NCBI RefSeq assembly: GCF_019112525.1
Contig: NZ_CP077800.1
Location: 1,178,001-1,242,000 of the forward strand
DNA: 64,000 bases
DNA from: Modestobacter sp. L9-4
GTDB taxonomy: Bacteria > Actinomycetota > Actinomycetes > Mycobacteriales > Geodermatophilaceae
Direction of reading: 5' to 3'
Shown: positions 51,059 through 60,997 of the stretch, piece after piece
Position numbering within the stretch: position 1 is the first letter of the stretch
Layout: the number at the start of each line of letters is the position of its first letter
Position numbers and translations under genes: made by a program
Notes under the pieces: generated by a model
Databases searched by the model: none
What the model was told of the DNA's origin: nothing
Seen by the model: only the letters and a program-made list of their open reading frames with translations

Positions 51059-51118
51059 GGCCCTGGTGCAGGGGCCCGCGCTGAGCCTGCCGAGCGTGGG
51101 GGGCGGCAGGGTCCCCCG
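51059..51118. repeat. Dispersed intergenic element (GGCCCTGGTGCAGGGG ... GGCGGCAGGGTCC)
   Basis: It fills the gap between the convergent adenosyltransferase and DUF2550 genes and is the closest relative of the 45621-45683 copy: the same order of CCCTGG-GCAGGG, GAGCCTGC, GTGGGGGGCG and GGGTCC blocks. Confidence 0.6.
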
Positions 51119-51523
51119 TCAGCGGTCGACGGGCGGGGCCGACTCGATCCAGGACAGGAAGCCGGTCACGGTCGAGGCGTCCATCGCCAGCTCCTGCGGC
51201 CCGAGCCCGGTCTGACAGGTGAGGATGACCGTCTCGTGCGGCAGGGACAGGTCGGTGGCGGTCGGCCGCCGCCGGGCGTCGACGTGGAACTTCGACCGGC
51301 ACAGCCGCCGGTTGGGCCGCACGGACAGCGAGAGCGCCCGGTACCAGAGCAGGTCGTTGCCGGAGTACCAGGCGACGCCCACCGCCCAGCGCGGCGCACC
51401 GGGCGCACGCAGCCACATGGTGACCGCGCCCAGGCCGGACAGCAGGAAGTGCCGCCGCAACAGGAAGGCGGCGACGAGTGCGACCACCAGCACCACGAGG
51501 ACGACCAGGACGGCGGTGGTCAC
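51119..51523 (-). CDS. DUF2550 membrane protein following the ATP synthase operon
   Basis: The 134-residue protein has an N-terminal membrane helix (VLVVLVVLVVALVAAFLL) and a conserved cytoplasmic domain (WAVGVAWYSGNDLLWYRALSLSVRPNRRLCRSKFHV). The family sits directly downstream of atpC in actinobacteria, including Mycobacterium, as it does here at 52 bases. The function is unknown; the position suggests a link to the membrane or to ATP synthase. GTG 51523 gives the expected short N-terminus, with a weak ribosome-binding site. Confidence 0.85.
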   Translation of the reverse strand: MTTAVLVVLVVLVVALVAAFLLRRHFLLSGLGAVTMWLRAPGAPRWAVGVAWYSGNDLLWYRALSLSVRPNRRLCRSKFHVDARRRPTATDLSLPHETVILTCQTGLGPQELAMDASTVTGFLSWIESAPPVDR

Positions 51524-51575
51524 CGGGGCCGGCTGTCGGGCGCTGCGGAGGCGGTGGCGGTCGGGCGGGTGCGGC

Positions 51576-51965
51576 TCAGGCGTCCTGGCCGGCCGCGCGC
51601 AGCCGGGACTCGGCGCGCCGGGCGGCGGCGAGCGCCTCCGGGTCGTCGCCGGCGGCCTCCGCGCGGCGGAGGGCCTCACGGGCCCGCTCCACGTCGATGT
51701 CGCCGGAGAGCTCGGCGGTCTCGGCGAGGATCGACACCCCGCGCTCGGTGACGGAGAGGAAGCCACCGTGGGCGGCCACGACGAGGTCGTCGCCGGACTC
51801 GGAACGGATCGTGACGACGCCACCGGGAGCGAGCTCACCGAGCAGCGGGGCGTGGCCGGGCAGGACGCCGAGCTCACCCTCGGTCGTACGGGCGATCACC
51901 ATGCTGGCCTCACCCGACCAGATCATCTTCTCGACGGCCACGAGCTCGACCTGCAGGGTCGCCAC
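51576..51965 (-). CDS. atpC: ATP synthase epsilon subunit
   Basis: Epsilon belongs to the F1 central stalk and restrains ATP hydrolysis. The 129-residue protein has the N-terminal beta-sandwich (LQVELVAVEKMIWSGEA, GELGVLPGHAPLLGEL) and a C-terminal helical hairpin (DVERAREALRRAEAAGDDPEALAAARRAESRLR). GTG 51965 has GGAGGAG upstream. Unusually, it is separated from atpD by about 700 bases that hold a small gene, a hairpin and a TAGACT box, so it may be expressed in part from its own promoter. Confidence 0.94.
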   Translation of the reverse strand: MATLQVELVAVEKMIWSGEASMVIARTTEGELGVLPGHAPLLGELAPGGVVTIRSESGDDLVVAAHGGFLSVTERGVSILAETAELSGDIDVERAREALRRAEAAGDDPEALAAARRAESRLRAAGQDA

Positions 51966-52052
51966 GTCTCTCCTCCGGGTCCACCGGCCGGCCCGTCAGG
52001 GCGGCGGTGCGGGTCGCCGGTCCGGACGGAGGCGGCGACGGGTCTGGTGTCC

Positions 52053-52058
52053 AGTCTA
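52053..52058 (-). promoter_or_regulatory. -10 box TAGACT upstream of atpC
   Basis: TAGACT is one of the strongest -10 sequences in high-G+C actinobacteria. It would start transcription near 52046, 80 bases before the atpC start and downstream of the small inserted gene. No good -35 lies at 16-18 bases. Confidence 0.4.
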
Positions 52059-52176
52059 GCGGCGTGTCGCGGGTCGCTGTGCCACAGCCCGCCGAGGGGA
52101 CCGACGGACGCCCCGAGCAGGCTGAGGCAGCCGGTGGGGCGGGCTGCTGGACGTGGGGCTGCTGCGGGCCCGTCGC

Positions 52177-52428
52177 TCAGCTGCTGCTGCGGCGGTACAG
52201 CACGGTCCAGCGGCCGACGCGCAGCTGCGGGTGCCAGACCACCGAGGCAGGCGCCCACTCGTCGGTGTCGAAGGAGGCACGCTCGACCTGCACCGGCGCG
52301 TAGGGAGGCCAGCTCCACTCGAGCGCGTCGGCCGGCAGTGCGCCGTCGGGCACCCGGTCCAGCACCGCGCCGCCCGTCGTCCTGGTGTGGCTGCGCCGCA
52401 GCACCGCTGCGACTCCCGACCTCTGCAC
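52177..52428 (-). CDS. Small hypothetical protein inserted between atpD and atpC
   Basis: The 83-residue protein starts at GTG 52428, which has AGGAG nine bases upstream. The N-terminus is basic (QRSGVAAVLRRSHTRTT). The rest looks like a folded small domain, rich in tryptophan (LEWSWPPYAPVQVERASFDTDEW...VVWHPQLRVGRWTVLYRR). No membrane segment, signal peptide or family is recognised. It lies on the same strand as the ATP synthase genes, 235 bases after atpD and 211 before atpC, where most actinobacteria have no gene. Confidence 0.6.
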   Translation of the reverse strand: MQRSGVAAVLRRSHTRTTGGAVLDRVPDGALPADALEWSWPPYAPVQVERASFDTDEWAPASVVWHPQLRVGRWTVLYRRSSS

Positions 52429-52599
52429 GTGTCCTGCTCCTGGTACCGGCGTCCGCGACTCGGACGCGCTCACCCCATCATCGACCGCTGGACCCGATCG
52501 CTTGAACGCCGCGTCCCCCGGCCACCCGATCGGATGGCGCTCCCCCACCCTCCGCGGCCGGGACAGGAGCAGCCGGTGACCGTCCTGCCCCGCACACGG

Positions 52600-52633
52600 C
52601 GACGGCCGGGCCCACGGATGGACCCGGCCGTCG
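52600..52633 (-). terminator. Hairpin downstream of atpD
   Basis: CGACGGCCGGGcCCA pairs with TGGaCCCGGCCGTCG around the loop CGGA with one mismatch. It starts 31 bases after the atpD stop, so it can terminate or attenuate transcripts before they reach the small gene and atpC. Confidence 0.65.
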
Positions 52634-52663
52634 TCTGCACCCGTCCGCCAGGGACGGGGTGGA

Positions 52664-54229
<1,566 letters not shown>

Positions 54230-55189
54230 TCAGTTGTCCGAGCCCGCGGTCACCAGCGCGTCGGCGCCGCCGACGATCTCGCTGATCTCCTGGGTGATCT
54301 CCGCCTGGCGCGCCTGGTTGGCCTGCCGGGCGAGGTTCTTCGCCAGTTCCTCGGCGTTGTCCGAGGCCGACTTCATCGCCCGGCGGCGCGACGCCGACTC
54401 CGAGGCCGCGGCCTCGAGCAGTGCCGCGTAGATCCGGGTGGTGATGTACTTCGGCAGCAGCGCGTCCAGCAGCGCCTCCGCCGACGGCTCGAACTCGTAC
54501 GACGTCGGGACGTCGCTGCTCCGCTCGACCGCAGGTGCGTCGTCGCGGAACTCGTCGACCTCCTCGACCACCAGTGGCGCCATCCGCTTGGCCACGGGGA
54601 CCTGGGACAGCAGCGAGCGGAACTCGGTGTAGACGATGTGCAGCTCGTCGACGCCCTCGATGCCGTCGGCGCCGACACCCGTCTCGTCGTCGTCCTCACC
54701 GGCGGTGAAGGCGTCGATGAGGACGCGGCCGACCTCCTGGGCGTCCTCGTACCGAGGCTGCTCGGAGAAGCCGGTCCACGAGTCGACGGTCGCGCGGTCA
54801 CGGAACCGGTAGTACGTCTCGCCCTTGCGGCCGACGACGTAGAGGACCGGCTCCTTGCCCTCGTTGCGCAGCAGGCCGAGGAGCTCCTCGGTGCGACGCA
54901 GGACGTTGACGTTGTACGAGCCGGCGAACCCGCGGTCGGAGGTGATCACCAGGACCGCCACCCGCCGGGCGCCGGAACGCTCGGTGAGCAGCGGGTGGTC
55001 CAGGCTGGCCGACCCGGCCAGGGCCGAGAGCACCCGGGTGATCTCCCGGGCGTAGGGCTTGGAGGCCTCCACCCGGGCCTGGGCGCGCACGATGCGGGCA
55101 CCGGCGATCAGCTCCTGAGCCGAGAAGATCTTCTTCGTCGACTGCGTGGAGCGGATGCGGCGCCGCAGCGCGCGGAGGGAACCGGCCAT
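54230..55189 (-). CDS. atpG: ATP synthase gamma subunit
   Basis: Gamma is the rotating shaft of F1. The 319-residue protein begins with the family motif [17 protein letters not shown] and ends with the conserved helix [18 protein letters not shown]...[20 protein letters not shown]. The middle, acidic insert ([17 protein letters not shown]) is an actinobacterial feature that makes it longer than the E. coli subunit. Its ATG follows the atpA stop by two bases. Confidence 0.95.
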   Translation of the reverse strand: MAGSLRALRRRIRSTQSTKKIFSAQELIAGARIVRAQARVEASKPYAREITRVLSALAGSASLDHPLLTERSGARRVAVLVITSDRGFAGSYNVNVLRRTEELLGLLRNEGKEPVLYVVGRKGETYYRFRDRATVDSWTGFSEQPRYEDAQEVGRVLIDAFTAGEDDDETGVGADGIEGVDELHIVYTEFRSLLSQVPVAKRMAPLVVEEVDEFRDDAPAVERSSDVPTSYEFEPSAEALLDALLPKYITTRIYAALLEAAASESASRRRAMKSASDNAEELAKNLARQANQARQAEITQEISEIVGGADALVTAGSDN

Positions 55190-55191
55190 GG

Positions 55192-56829
55192 TCAGCGGCC
55201 TCGCTTGACCTGGACGGTCTCCTGGCCACGCTCACCGGCGGCCATGGCCTCGACCTCGGGCTCGTGGCCCTTGAGCCGCTCGCCCTCGGAGGTGGTGAAC
55301 CGGCCGTAGAAGGTCTCGACGGCCCGCTCCAGGCTGCTCACCGTGTCGGCGGACAGCTGCTTGGAGTTGCGGATGTCGTCGAAGATCGTGTTGTCGCCCC
55401 GGGAGATGAACTCCTGGAACTCCGACTCGAAGCGGCGCACGTCGGGGATCGGCACCAGGTCCAGCTTGCCGGTCGTGCCCAGCCACAGCGAGACGACCTC
55501 GCGCTCGACCGGGAACGGCGAGTACTGACCCTGCTTGAGCAGCTCGACGAGCCGCTGACCGCGGTCCAGGGTGGCCCGGCTGGAGGCGTCCAGGTCCGAG
55601 GAGAACGAGGCGAAGGCCTCGAGCTCGCGGTACTGGGCCAGGTCCAGCCGCAGACGGCCGGCGACGGACTTCATCGCCTTGATCTGGGCGGAGCCACCGA
55701 CGCGGGACACCGAGACGCCGACGTTGATGGCCGGGCGGACACCGGAGTTGAACAGACCCGTCTCGAGGAAGATCTGGCCGTCGGTGATCGAGATGACGTT
55801 GGTCGGGATGTACGCCGACACGTCGTTGCCCTTGGTCTCGATGAGCGGGAGACCCGTCATCGAGCCCGCGCCCAGCTCGTCGGACAGCTTCGCGCAGCGC
55901 TCCAGCAGGCGGGAGTGCAGGTAGAAGACGTCGCCGGGGTAGGCCTCACGGCCCGGCGGACGACGGAGCAGCAGCGACACGGCGCGGTAGGCCTCGGCCT
56001 GCTTGGACAGGTCGTCGAACACGATCAGGACGTGCTTGCCCTCGTACATCCAGTGCTGGCCGATGGCCGAGCCGGTGTAGGGGGCGATGTACTTGAAGCC
56101 GGCCGGCTCGGAGGCCGGGGCGGCGACGATGGTCGTGTACTCCATCGCGCCCGCGTCCTCCAGCGCCGCACGCGTGGCGGCAATGGTGGAGCCCTTCTGG
56201 CCCACGGCGACGTAGATGCAGCGCACCTGCTGCGACGGGTCCCCGGTCGCCCAGGCCTGCTTCTGGTTGATGATCGTGTCCAGCGCGATGGCCGACTTGC
56301 CCGTCTGCCGGTCGCCGATGATCAGCTGACGCTGGCCACGGCCGATCGGGGTCATGGCGTCGATGGCCTTGATGCCGGTCTGCATCGGCTCGTGCACCGA
56401 CTGGCGCTGCACCACCGAGGGCGCCTGCAGCTCCAGGGCGCGACGGCCGGTGGTGGCGATCGGGCCGGCACCGTCGATCGGGTTGCCGAGCGGGTCGACG
56501 ACCCGGCCCAGGTAACCGTCGCCGACGGCCACGGAGAGGACCTCGCCGGTCCGGCGGACCGTCTGGCCCTCCTCGATGCCGGCGAAGTCGCCCAGGATCA
56601 CGACGCCGACCTCGCGCACGTCGAGGTTCAGCGCCAGACCGCGGACGCCGCCCTCGAACTCGAGGAGCTCGTTGGTCATGACCGAGGGCAGGCCCTCGAC
56701 CCGGGCGATGCCGTCGCCGGCCTCGGTGACGACCCCGACCTCTTCCCGGGAGACGTCCGGGGTGTAGTCGGAGACGTAGTTCTGGATCGCACTGCGGATC
56801 TCGTCCGCGGAGATCGTCAGCTCGGCCAT
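55192..56829 (-). CDS. atpA: ATP synthase alpha subunit
   Basis: Alpha forms the F1 hexamer with beta and carries regulatory nucleotide sites. The 545-residue protein has the P-loop GDRQTGKSA, the [14 protein letters not shown] segment, the Walker B region [11 protein letters not shown] and the arginine-finger region [17 protein letters not shown]. The acidic C-terminal extension ([23 protein letters not shown]) resembles that of mycobacteria, where it limits ATP hydrolysis. 83 bases separate it from atpH. Confidence 0.97.
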   Translation of the reverse strand: MAELTISADEIRSAIQNYVSDYTPDVSREEVGVVTEAGDGIARVEGLPSVMTNELLEFEGGVRGLALNLDVREVGVVILGDFAGIEEGQTVRRTGEVLSVAVGDGYLGRVVDPLGNPIDGAGPIATTGRRALELQAPSVVQRQSVHEPMQTGIKAIDAMTPIGRGQRQLIIGDRQTGKSAIALDTIINQKQAWATGDPSQQVRCIYVAVGQKGSTIAATRAALEDAGAMEYTTIVAAPASEPAGFKYIAPYTGSAIGQHWMYEGKHVLIVFDDLSKQAEAYRAVSLLLRRPPGREAYPGDVFYLHSRLLERCAKLSDELGAGSMTGLPLIETKGNDVSAYIPTNVISITDGQIFLETGLFNSGVRPAINVGVSVSRVGGSAQIKAMKSVAGRLRLDLAQYRELEAFASFSSDLDASSRATLDRGQRLVELLKQGQYSPFPVEREVVSLWLGTTGKLDLVPIPDVRRFESEFQEFISRGDNTIFDDIRNSKQLSADTVSSLERAVETFYGRFTTSEGERLKGHEPEVEAMAAGERGQETVQVKRGR

Positions 56830-56912
56830 GGCTTCGCGTCCTCTTCTGCTGGTGTCTGTGGTGGTGCGATGGAGCGCGCGGTCGGCGGTGCCGTCCCGCG
56901 TGGGGCGGTCGG

Positions 56913-57743
56913 TCAGCCGGCCAGGCGGCGACCGGCTTCGTCCAGGCGGTGCGCGATGCTGCCGTCGATGACCTCGTCGTCGACGCGGATCACCAGACCG
57001 CCGAGCACGTCGGGGTCGACCTGGACCTGCAGGCCCATCGTCCTCCCGTACAGCCGGCCGAGGGTCTCGGTCAGCCGCTGCTCCTGAGCAGCCGTCAGCG
57101 GGACCGCGCTGACCACGTGGGCGACCGACTGGCCACGCCGGCGGGCCGCCGCCGTGGACAACCGCTCGACCTCGTTCTCCGCGTTGTGCACGTGCGAGCT
57201 GGTCAGGGAGTTCCGGACGAGCCGCTCGGTGACCGGGCTGACCTTGCCGGTCAGCAGCCGGTCGAGCAGGGCGGTCTTGCCCTCGCGCGGCGCCGACCGG
57301 TTGCCCAGGATCCGGGCGAGGTCGTCGTCGCCGGCCACGATGCGGGAGAACCGGAACAGCTCGTCCTCCACGCTGTCGAGCTCCCCGCGGGCGTCGGCGG
57401 CGTCGAGCGCCGCCTCGATCGCGAGGGTCTCGGTGGCCTCGACGAGGTCCAGCGGCCGCGACCAGCGCTGCCGCGCGACCGTCTCGACCACGGCGAGGGT
57501 GTCGGCGCCGACCTGGGCCGACAGCAGACGACGGGCCAGGCCCGCCCGGTCCTCCGGACGCACGGAGGCGTCCGACAGGGCCCGGCGGAGCGAGGGCTGG
57601 GCGTCGAGCACGTGCGCCACGGCGTAGAGCTCGTCGGCCAGCTTCAGCAGGGCCTCACCGCGGGTGCGGCTCTGCGCCCCCGCGGTGTGCTGCTGCAGGC
57701 TGGCGCGCGACTCCTCCATCGCGGCCCGGCTGGAGGCGTGCAT
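56913..57743 (-). CDS. atpH: ATP synthase delta subunit
   Basis: Delta ties the peripheral stalk to F1. The 276-residue protein has an N-terminal helical bundle ([25 protein letters not shown]) and the C-terminal signature [22 protein letters not shown]...[22 protein letters not shown]. It is a plain delta subunit, not the b-delta fusion found in mycobacteria. Its ATG overlaps the atpF stop codon (ATGA). Confidence 0.94.
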   Translation of the reverse strand: MHASSRAAMEESRASLQQHTAGAQSRTRGEALLKLADELYAVAHVLDAQPSLRRALSDASVRPEDRAGLARRLLSAQVGADTLAVVETVARQRWSRPLDLVEATETLAIEAALDAADARGELDSVEDELFRFSRIVAGDDDLARILGNRSAPREGKTALLDRLLTGKVSPVTERLVRNSLTSSHVHNAENEVERLSTAAARRRGQSVAHVVSAVPLTAAQEQRLTETLGRLYGRTMGLQVQVDPDVLGGLVIRVDDEVIDGSIAHRLDEAGRRLAG

Positions 57744-58330
57744 CAGCGGGCGTCCTGGGGGACGAACGCCGTGCTGCCACCGCGACCGTCGGCGGAGCCG
57801 GCGGTCGCCGACATGCCGTCGAGCTGGTCGAGGAACCGGTCGACGGTGCCACTGCGACGGGCGTCGTCGGCGAGGGACTCACCGACGACACGGCCGGCCA
57901 GGTCGACGGCGAGCGTGCCGATCTGACCGCGCAGCTCGTTGAGGACCTGCTGACGGGACGCGGTGAGCTGCTCCTCGCCGCGGGCCACGATGCGGGCCGA
58001 CTCGGCCTGCGCCTGGGCGCGGAGCTCCTCGATGATCTGCTGGCCCTCGGCCCGGGCGTCGTCGCGGATCTTCGCGGCCTCGGCCTGCGCCTCGGCCAGC
58101 TGCGCCCGGTAGTGCTCCAGGGCGGCCTTGGCCTCGGCCTGCATGGCCTCGGCACGCTCGATGCCGCCCTCGATCGCCTCACGGCGGGCCACGAACGTCT
58201 TCTCCATCTGCGGGAAGACGAACTTGACCAGCACGATCGCGAGGATCGCGAACGTGATGGTGCCGACGATGATCTCGCTCAGCGGCGGGAGCAGCGGGTT
58301 GTGGGCCTCTTCGGCAGCCAGGATGTTCAT
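57743..58330 (-). CDS. atpF: ATP synthase b subunit
   Basis: Subunit b is the membrane-anchored peripheral stalk. The 195-residue protein has a single N-terminal membrane helix (IIVGTITFAILAIVLVKFVFP) and a long alanine/glutamate-rich coiled coil (AEAMQAEAKAALEHYRAQLAEAQ...). ATG 58330 is chosen; a GTG nine bases upstream (58339) would add three residues. It lies 46 bases after atpE and overlaps atpH. Confidence 0.93.
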   Translation of the reverse strand: MNILAAEEAHNPLLPPLSEIIVGTITFAILAIVLVKFVFPQMEKTFVARREAIEGGIERAEAMQAEAKAALEHYRAQLAEAQAEAAKIRDDARAEGQQIIEELRAQAQAESARIVARGEEQLTASRQQVLNELRGQIGTLAVDLAGRVVGESLADDARRSGTVDRFLDQLDGMSATAGSADGRGGSTAFVPQDAR

Positions 58331-58376
58331 GCTCTGCACGTCCCTACGTCAGTGAAACGGTCCGGGGTGCGGTGGA

Positions 58377-58640
<264 letters not shown>

Positions 58641-58641
58641 T

Positions 58642-58659
58642 CACCCGGTCGTCCGGGTG
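58642..58659 (-). other. Short hairpin in the atpB-atpE gap
   Basis: CACCCGG and its complement CCGGGTG flank a four-base loop, about 25 bases before the atpE start. The 90-base gap is otherwise G-rich and featureless. A structure just ahead of atpE could help the high translation that the c subunit needs. Confidence 0.4.
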
Positions 58660-58706
58660 GCTGGCGGGGTCGTGCGGGTGGTGCGGCTGTGGGGTGGTGC
58701 GGTGGA

Positions 58707-59525
58707 TCAGTGTGCAGGCTCGACGGCACCGTTGAGGTACGTGGCCATCAGGACGGTGAAGACGTAGGCCTGCAGCACGATCACCAGCAGCTCGAAGAAC
58801 GTCATGACCAGAGCCATGGCGAACGAGAACGGCGCGAAGATGATCGAGAAGTTGCCGACGGTCAGCAGGTACGCGGTGCCGAGGGAGAACACCGCCAGCA
58901 GCATGTGGCCGGCGAACATGTTGGCGAAGAGCCGGACGGCCAGGGTGAACGGCCGAATCACGAAGACCTGCAGCAGCTCGATCGGCGTGACCAGGATCAG
59001 CGCGGCCTTCGGCACGCCCGGCGGGATGGCGGCGTCCTTGAAGTACTTGGCCGCCCCCTGCTCGCGGATGCCGATGTAGTTGTAGAGCACCCAGCACATG
59101 ATCGCGAGGACCAGCGGGATCGCGAACTTGGAGTTCGGCGAGATCTGCGCCAACGGGATGATGCTCATCGCGTTGTTGGCGAGGATGAAGAAGAAGAGCG
59201 AGGCGAGGAACGGGGCGAACGGCAGGCCCTTGGGGCCGATGACGTCGCGCGCGATCCCATCGCGGACCAGCGAGTAGCCGCTCTCGGCGAGCCACTGCAT
59301 CTTGCCGGGCACGATCGTCGGCCGACGGACCGCTGCGACCAGCAGCGCACCGATGACCAGCGTGGCGATCCACATGATCAGCGTGATGCGGGTGATCTCG
59401 AAGTCGACGCCGAGCAGTGAGAACGACGCGATCGGCTCGGGGTAGAACTCGTTGATGCTGGGGGGTTCGAACCCCTCGCCGTTGGCGGCGAGCACATCGC
59501 TGAGCGCGAGGGCGCTGGAGGTCAC
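58707..59525 (-). CDS. atpB: ATP synthase a subunit
   Basis: Subunit a forms the proton half-channels beside the c ring. The 272-residue protein has six or so membrane helices and the essential arginine Arg198 in RPFTLAVRLFANMFAGH, followed by the conserved C-terminal helix FFELLVIVLQAYVFTVLMATYL. GTG 59525 overlaps the stop codon of the AtpZ-like gene by four bases (GTGA). Confidence 0.96.
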   Translation of the reverse strand: MTSSALALSDVLAANGEGFEPPSINEFYPEPIASFSLLGVDFEITRITLIMWIATLVIGALLVAAVRRPTIVPGKMQWLAESGYSLVRDGIARDVIGPKGLPFAPFLASLFFFILANNAMSIIPLAQISPNSKFAIPLVLAIMCWVLYNYIGIREQGAAKYFKDAAIPPGVPKAALILVTPIELLQVFVIRPFTLAVRLFANMFAGHMLLAVFSLGTAYLLTVGNFSIIFAPFSFAMALVMTFFELLVIVLQAYVFTVLMATYLNGAVEPAH

Positions 59526-59851
59526 CGGTGTCCCTTCTGCGTCCTGGGCTGACTCCGTCGGCCACCCGAGGTGTTGAATCCTGTCCCCCGACCGGCCGTC
59601 GGCACGGGCGGGGCGTACTTCATGACGATGATGTAGATCGAGACACCCAGACCCAGCAGCAACCCGACCAGGACGAGGAACCGCGTTCCGAGCCAGTGGT
59701 CGAGCGCGAGCCCGACACCACCCCAGACGATGATCCCCGACAACATCGTGCCGGTGATCCCCCAGCCGACATCAGCCCCGCTGGGCTGGTGATCGTCCGG
59801 TGTTCCAGGTCGCGGTCGGGCTCCCACGCGGGCGGGGGTGTCCTCAGCCAT
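59522..59851 (-). CDS. AtpZ/AtpI-like small membrane protein, first gene of the atp operon
   Basis: The 109-residue protein has a disordered N-terminus, two membrane helices (TGTMLSGIIVWGGVGLALDHWLG and LVLVGLLLGLGVSIYIIVMKY) and a polar tail, the layout of AtpZ-type accessory proteins that start atp operons. It may help in Mg2+ supply or c-ring assembly, by analogy with the family. ATG 59851 is preferred over GTG 59863 because a TAGTGT hexamer lies eight bases before the ATG and includes the base after the GTG. Confidence 0.78.
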   Translation of the reverse strand: MAEDTPARVGARPRPGTPDDHQPSGADVGWGITGTMLSGIIVWGGVGLALDHWLGTRFLVLVGLLLGLGVSIYIIVMKYAPPVPTAGRGTGFNTSGGRRSQPRTQKGHR

Positions 59852-59859
59852 CGCCCGGG

Positions 59860-59865
59860 ACACTA
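59860..59865 (-). promoter_or_regulatory. -10 hexamer TAGTGT, probable main promoter of the atp operon
   Basis: On the minus strand it ends eight bases before ATG 59851. No good -35 is seen at 16-18 bases. It lies at the edge of the lower-G+C insert. Confidence 0.42.
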
Positions 59866-59972
59866 TCAGCCGCTTGTCGTGCGGTTTTCCGGGTCACCCA
59901 TCAGAGGCGAGACGGATGGACGTACGCGTGATGCGCCGCTCAGCCTCAAGAGCCCCATCAATGAGAACGGTT

Positions 59973-60002
59973 GCAAGCAGTGACATCTTGACAGCAAGCA
60001 GT
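59973..60002 (+). promoter_or_regulatory. Paired direct repeat GCAAGCAGT around a -35 box
   Basis: GCAAGCAGT occurs at 59973-59981 and 59994-60002, exactly 21 bases apart, which puts both copies on the same face of the helix. TTGACA (59988-59993) lies between them. This is the usual layout of a dimeric regulator's site. Confidence 0.5.
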
Positions 60003-60017
60003 AAGGAAGAGTGAGGT
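59988..60017 (+). promoter_or_regulatory. Candidate promoter of the small secreted protein gene
   Basis: A perfect TTGACA (59988-59993) is followed after 18 bases by TGAGGT (60012-60017), a weak -10. Transcription would start near 60025, some 25 bases before the ATG at 60050. Confidence 0.4.
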
Positions 60018-60049
60018 AGACCACTCAGCCAGCAACCTGAGGAGTCATC

Positions 60050-60361
60050 ATGCGCCGTTCCGCAGCATCCCTCACCACAGTCGCCCTTACAGGGGCACTC
60101 ATTGCAGGTGGAGCCATCCTGACCACGTCAGTGGCGCAGGCCGGCTGCACGTCCGTCAGGGTGACTCCGACCTACTCCAGCTCAGGCAGCGCCAGCGGCT
60201 ACCGCATCCAGGGCTACAACCAGTGCAGTACCGCCGGGGTCTATCGGGCCGACATCGCGTGGGCAGCCGACACGTCTTGCGCGTCCATCAACCCCTTCAG
60301 CAGTTACACCTGGTATGTCGGTCTCGGTCGTGGGGACGTGCGAGGCCTCGTCGCGTGCTAG
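60050..60361 (+). CDS. Small secreted cysteine-containing protein, possibly tendamistat-like
   Basis: The 103-residue protein has a signal peptide (RRSAASLTTVALTGALIAGG...SVAQA) and a mature part of about 72 residues with four cysteines separated by 25, 17 and 25 residues, the last being the final residue. From memory, the alpha-amylase inhibitor tendamistat has spacings of 15, 17 and 27 and a similar Gly-rich end, but its WRY inhibitory triad is not present here. Homology is therefore a hypothesis. Codon use (ACA, CTT, ATT, GGA) and lower G+C differ from all neighbours, which suggests transfer. ATG 60050 has GAGGAG six bases upstream. It interrupts the usual atpI-atpB order. Confidence 0.75.
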   Translation: MRRSAASLTTVALTGALIAGGAILTTSVAQAGCTSVRVTPTYSSSGSASGYRIQGYNQCSTAGVYRADIAWAADTSCASINPFSSYTWYVGLGRGDVRGLVAC

Positions 60362-60391
60362 CGCACCGGTAAGGCAAAGGCTGGTCTAACT

Positions 60392-60429
60392 CGGGTTGGG
60401 CAGCTCAACCAATAGGGCTGCCCAACTCG
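60392..60429 (+). terminator. Terminator of the secreted protein gene
   Basis: GTTGGGCAGC and GCTGCCCAAC pair exactly around a 12-base loop, with three more bases on each side pairing but for one mismatch. It lies 31 bases after the stop codon. The next 130 bases up to the AtpI-like stop show no feature. Confidence 0.65.
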
Positions 60430-60559
60430 CCAGCCAGCTAAGAACCTCGCCCACCCGCCGTGGGAAGTTGCGGGGCGGCGCTGGCCTCCTAGCCGCCACG
60501 AGCTAGCCGAGTGCTCAGCAACGGTGCAAGTCAACCTGAAACCACGAGGGCCCGGCGGC

Positions 60560-60997
60560 TCAACGAGGAGGCGGAGAAGCTGGCGGCGTGACGTAATACA
60601 GCTGACGGGTCCACACCCAACGACTCTGCACGACGCTCCAGAAGAGCGCTCCAGCTATGACGGTCCAACCGAGGACACGCAGGTCGAGCCAGCCATCGTC
60701 GGGGAGCGATTCGAACACTGCACCGATGACGGCCACCTTGATGACAAAGGTGCCCAGGGCAGCAGGCAGGGTGAAGGCATCACCCACGCGGCCCGCCCAG
60801 GCGATCACCGCGCCGGACAGGCAGAAGAACAGCGCGACCACCGCGGCTCCGAGCAGCACGCTCACCGCGGCCGCCCACCCGATGACCAGACCCACGACCA
60901 CGGCGGCGAGCCCGGCGGCCGGCAGACTGGCCAGCAGCCCGGCGCGCAGGAAGGACAGGCTCCACGGGGTGACGCCCCGCTCCGGGTTCGTGCTCAT
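60560..60997 (-). CDS. AtpI-like (ATP synthase subunit I family) membrane protein
   Basis: The 145-residue protein has four hydrophobic segments (LASLPAAGLAAVVVGLVIGWAA, VLLGAAVVALFFCLSGAVIAW, LGTFVIKVAVIGAVF, LGWTVIAGALFWSVVQ) and a proline-rich end. Size, topology and position after wecA match the AtpI-like gene that precedes atpB in mycobacteria and Streptomyces; the sequence itself is weakly conserved. Its ATG overlaps the wecA stop codon (ATGA). Here a separate gene and its own terminator lie between it and the atp operon. Confidence 0.7.
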   Translation of the reverse strand: MSTNPERGVTPWSLSFLRAGLLASLPAAGLAAVVVGLVIGWAAAVSVLLGAAVVALFFCLSGAVIAWAGRVGDAFTLPAALGTFVIKVAVIGAVFESLPDDGWLDLRVLGWTVIAGALFWSVVQSRWVWTRQLYYVTPPASPPPR

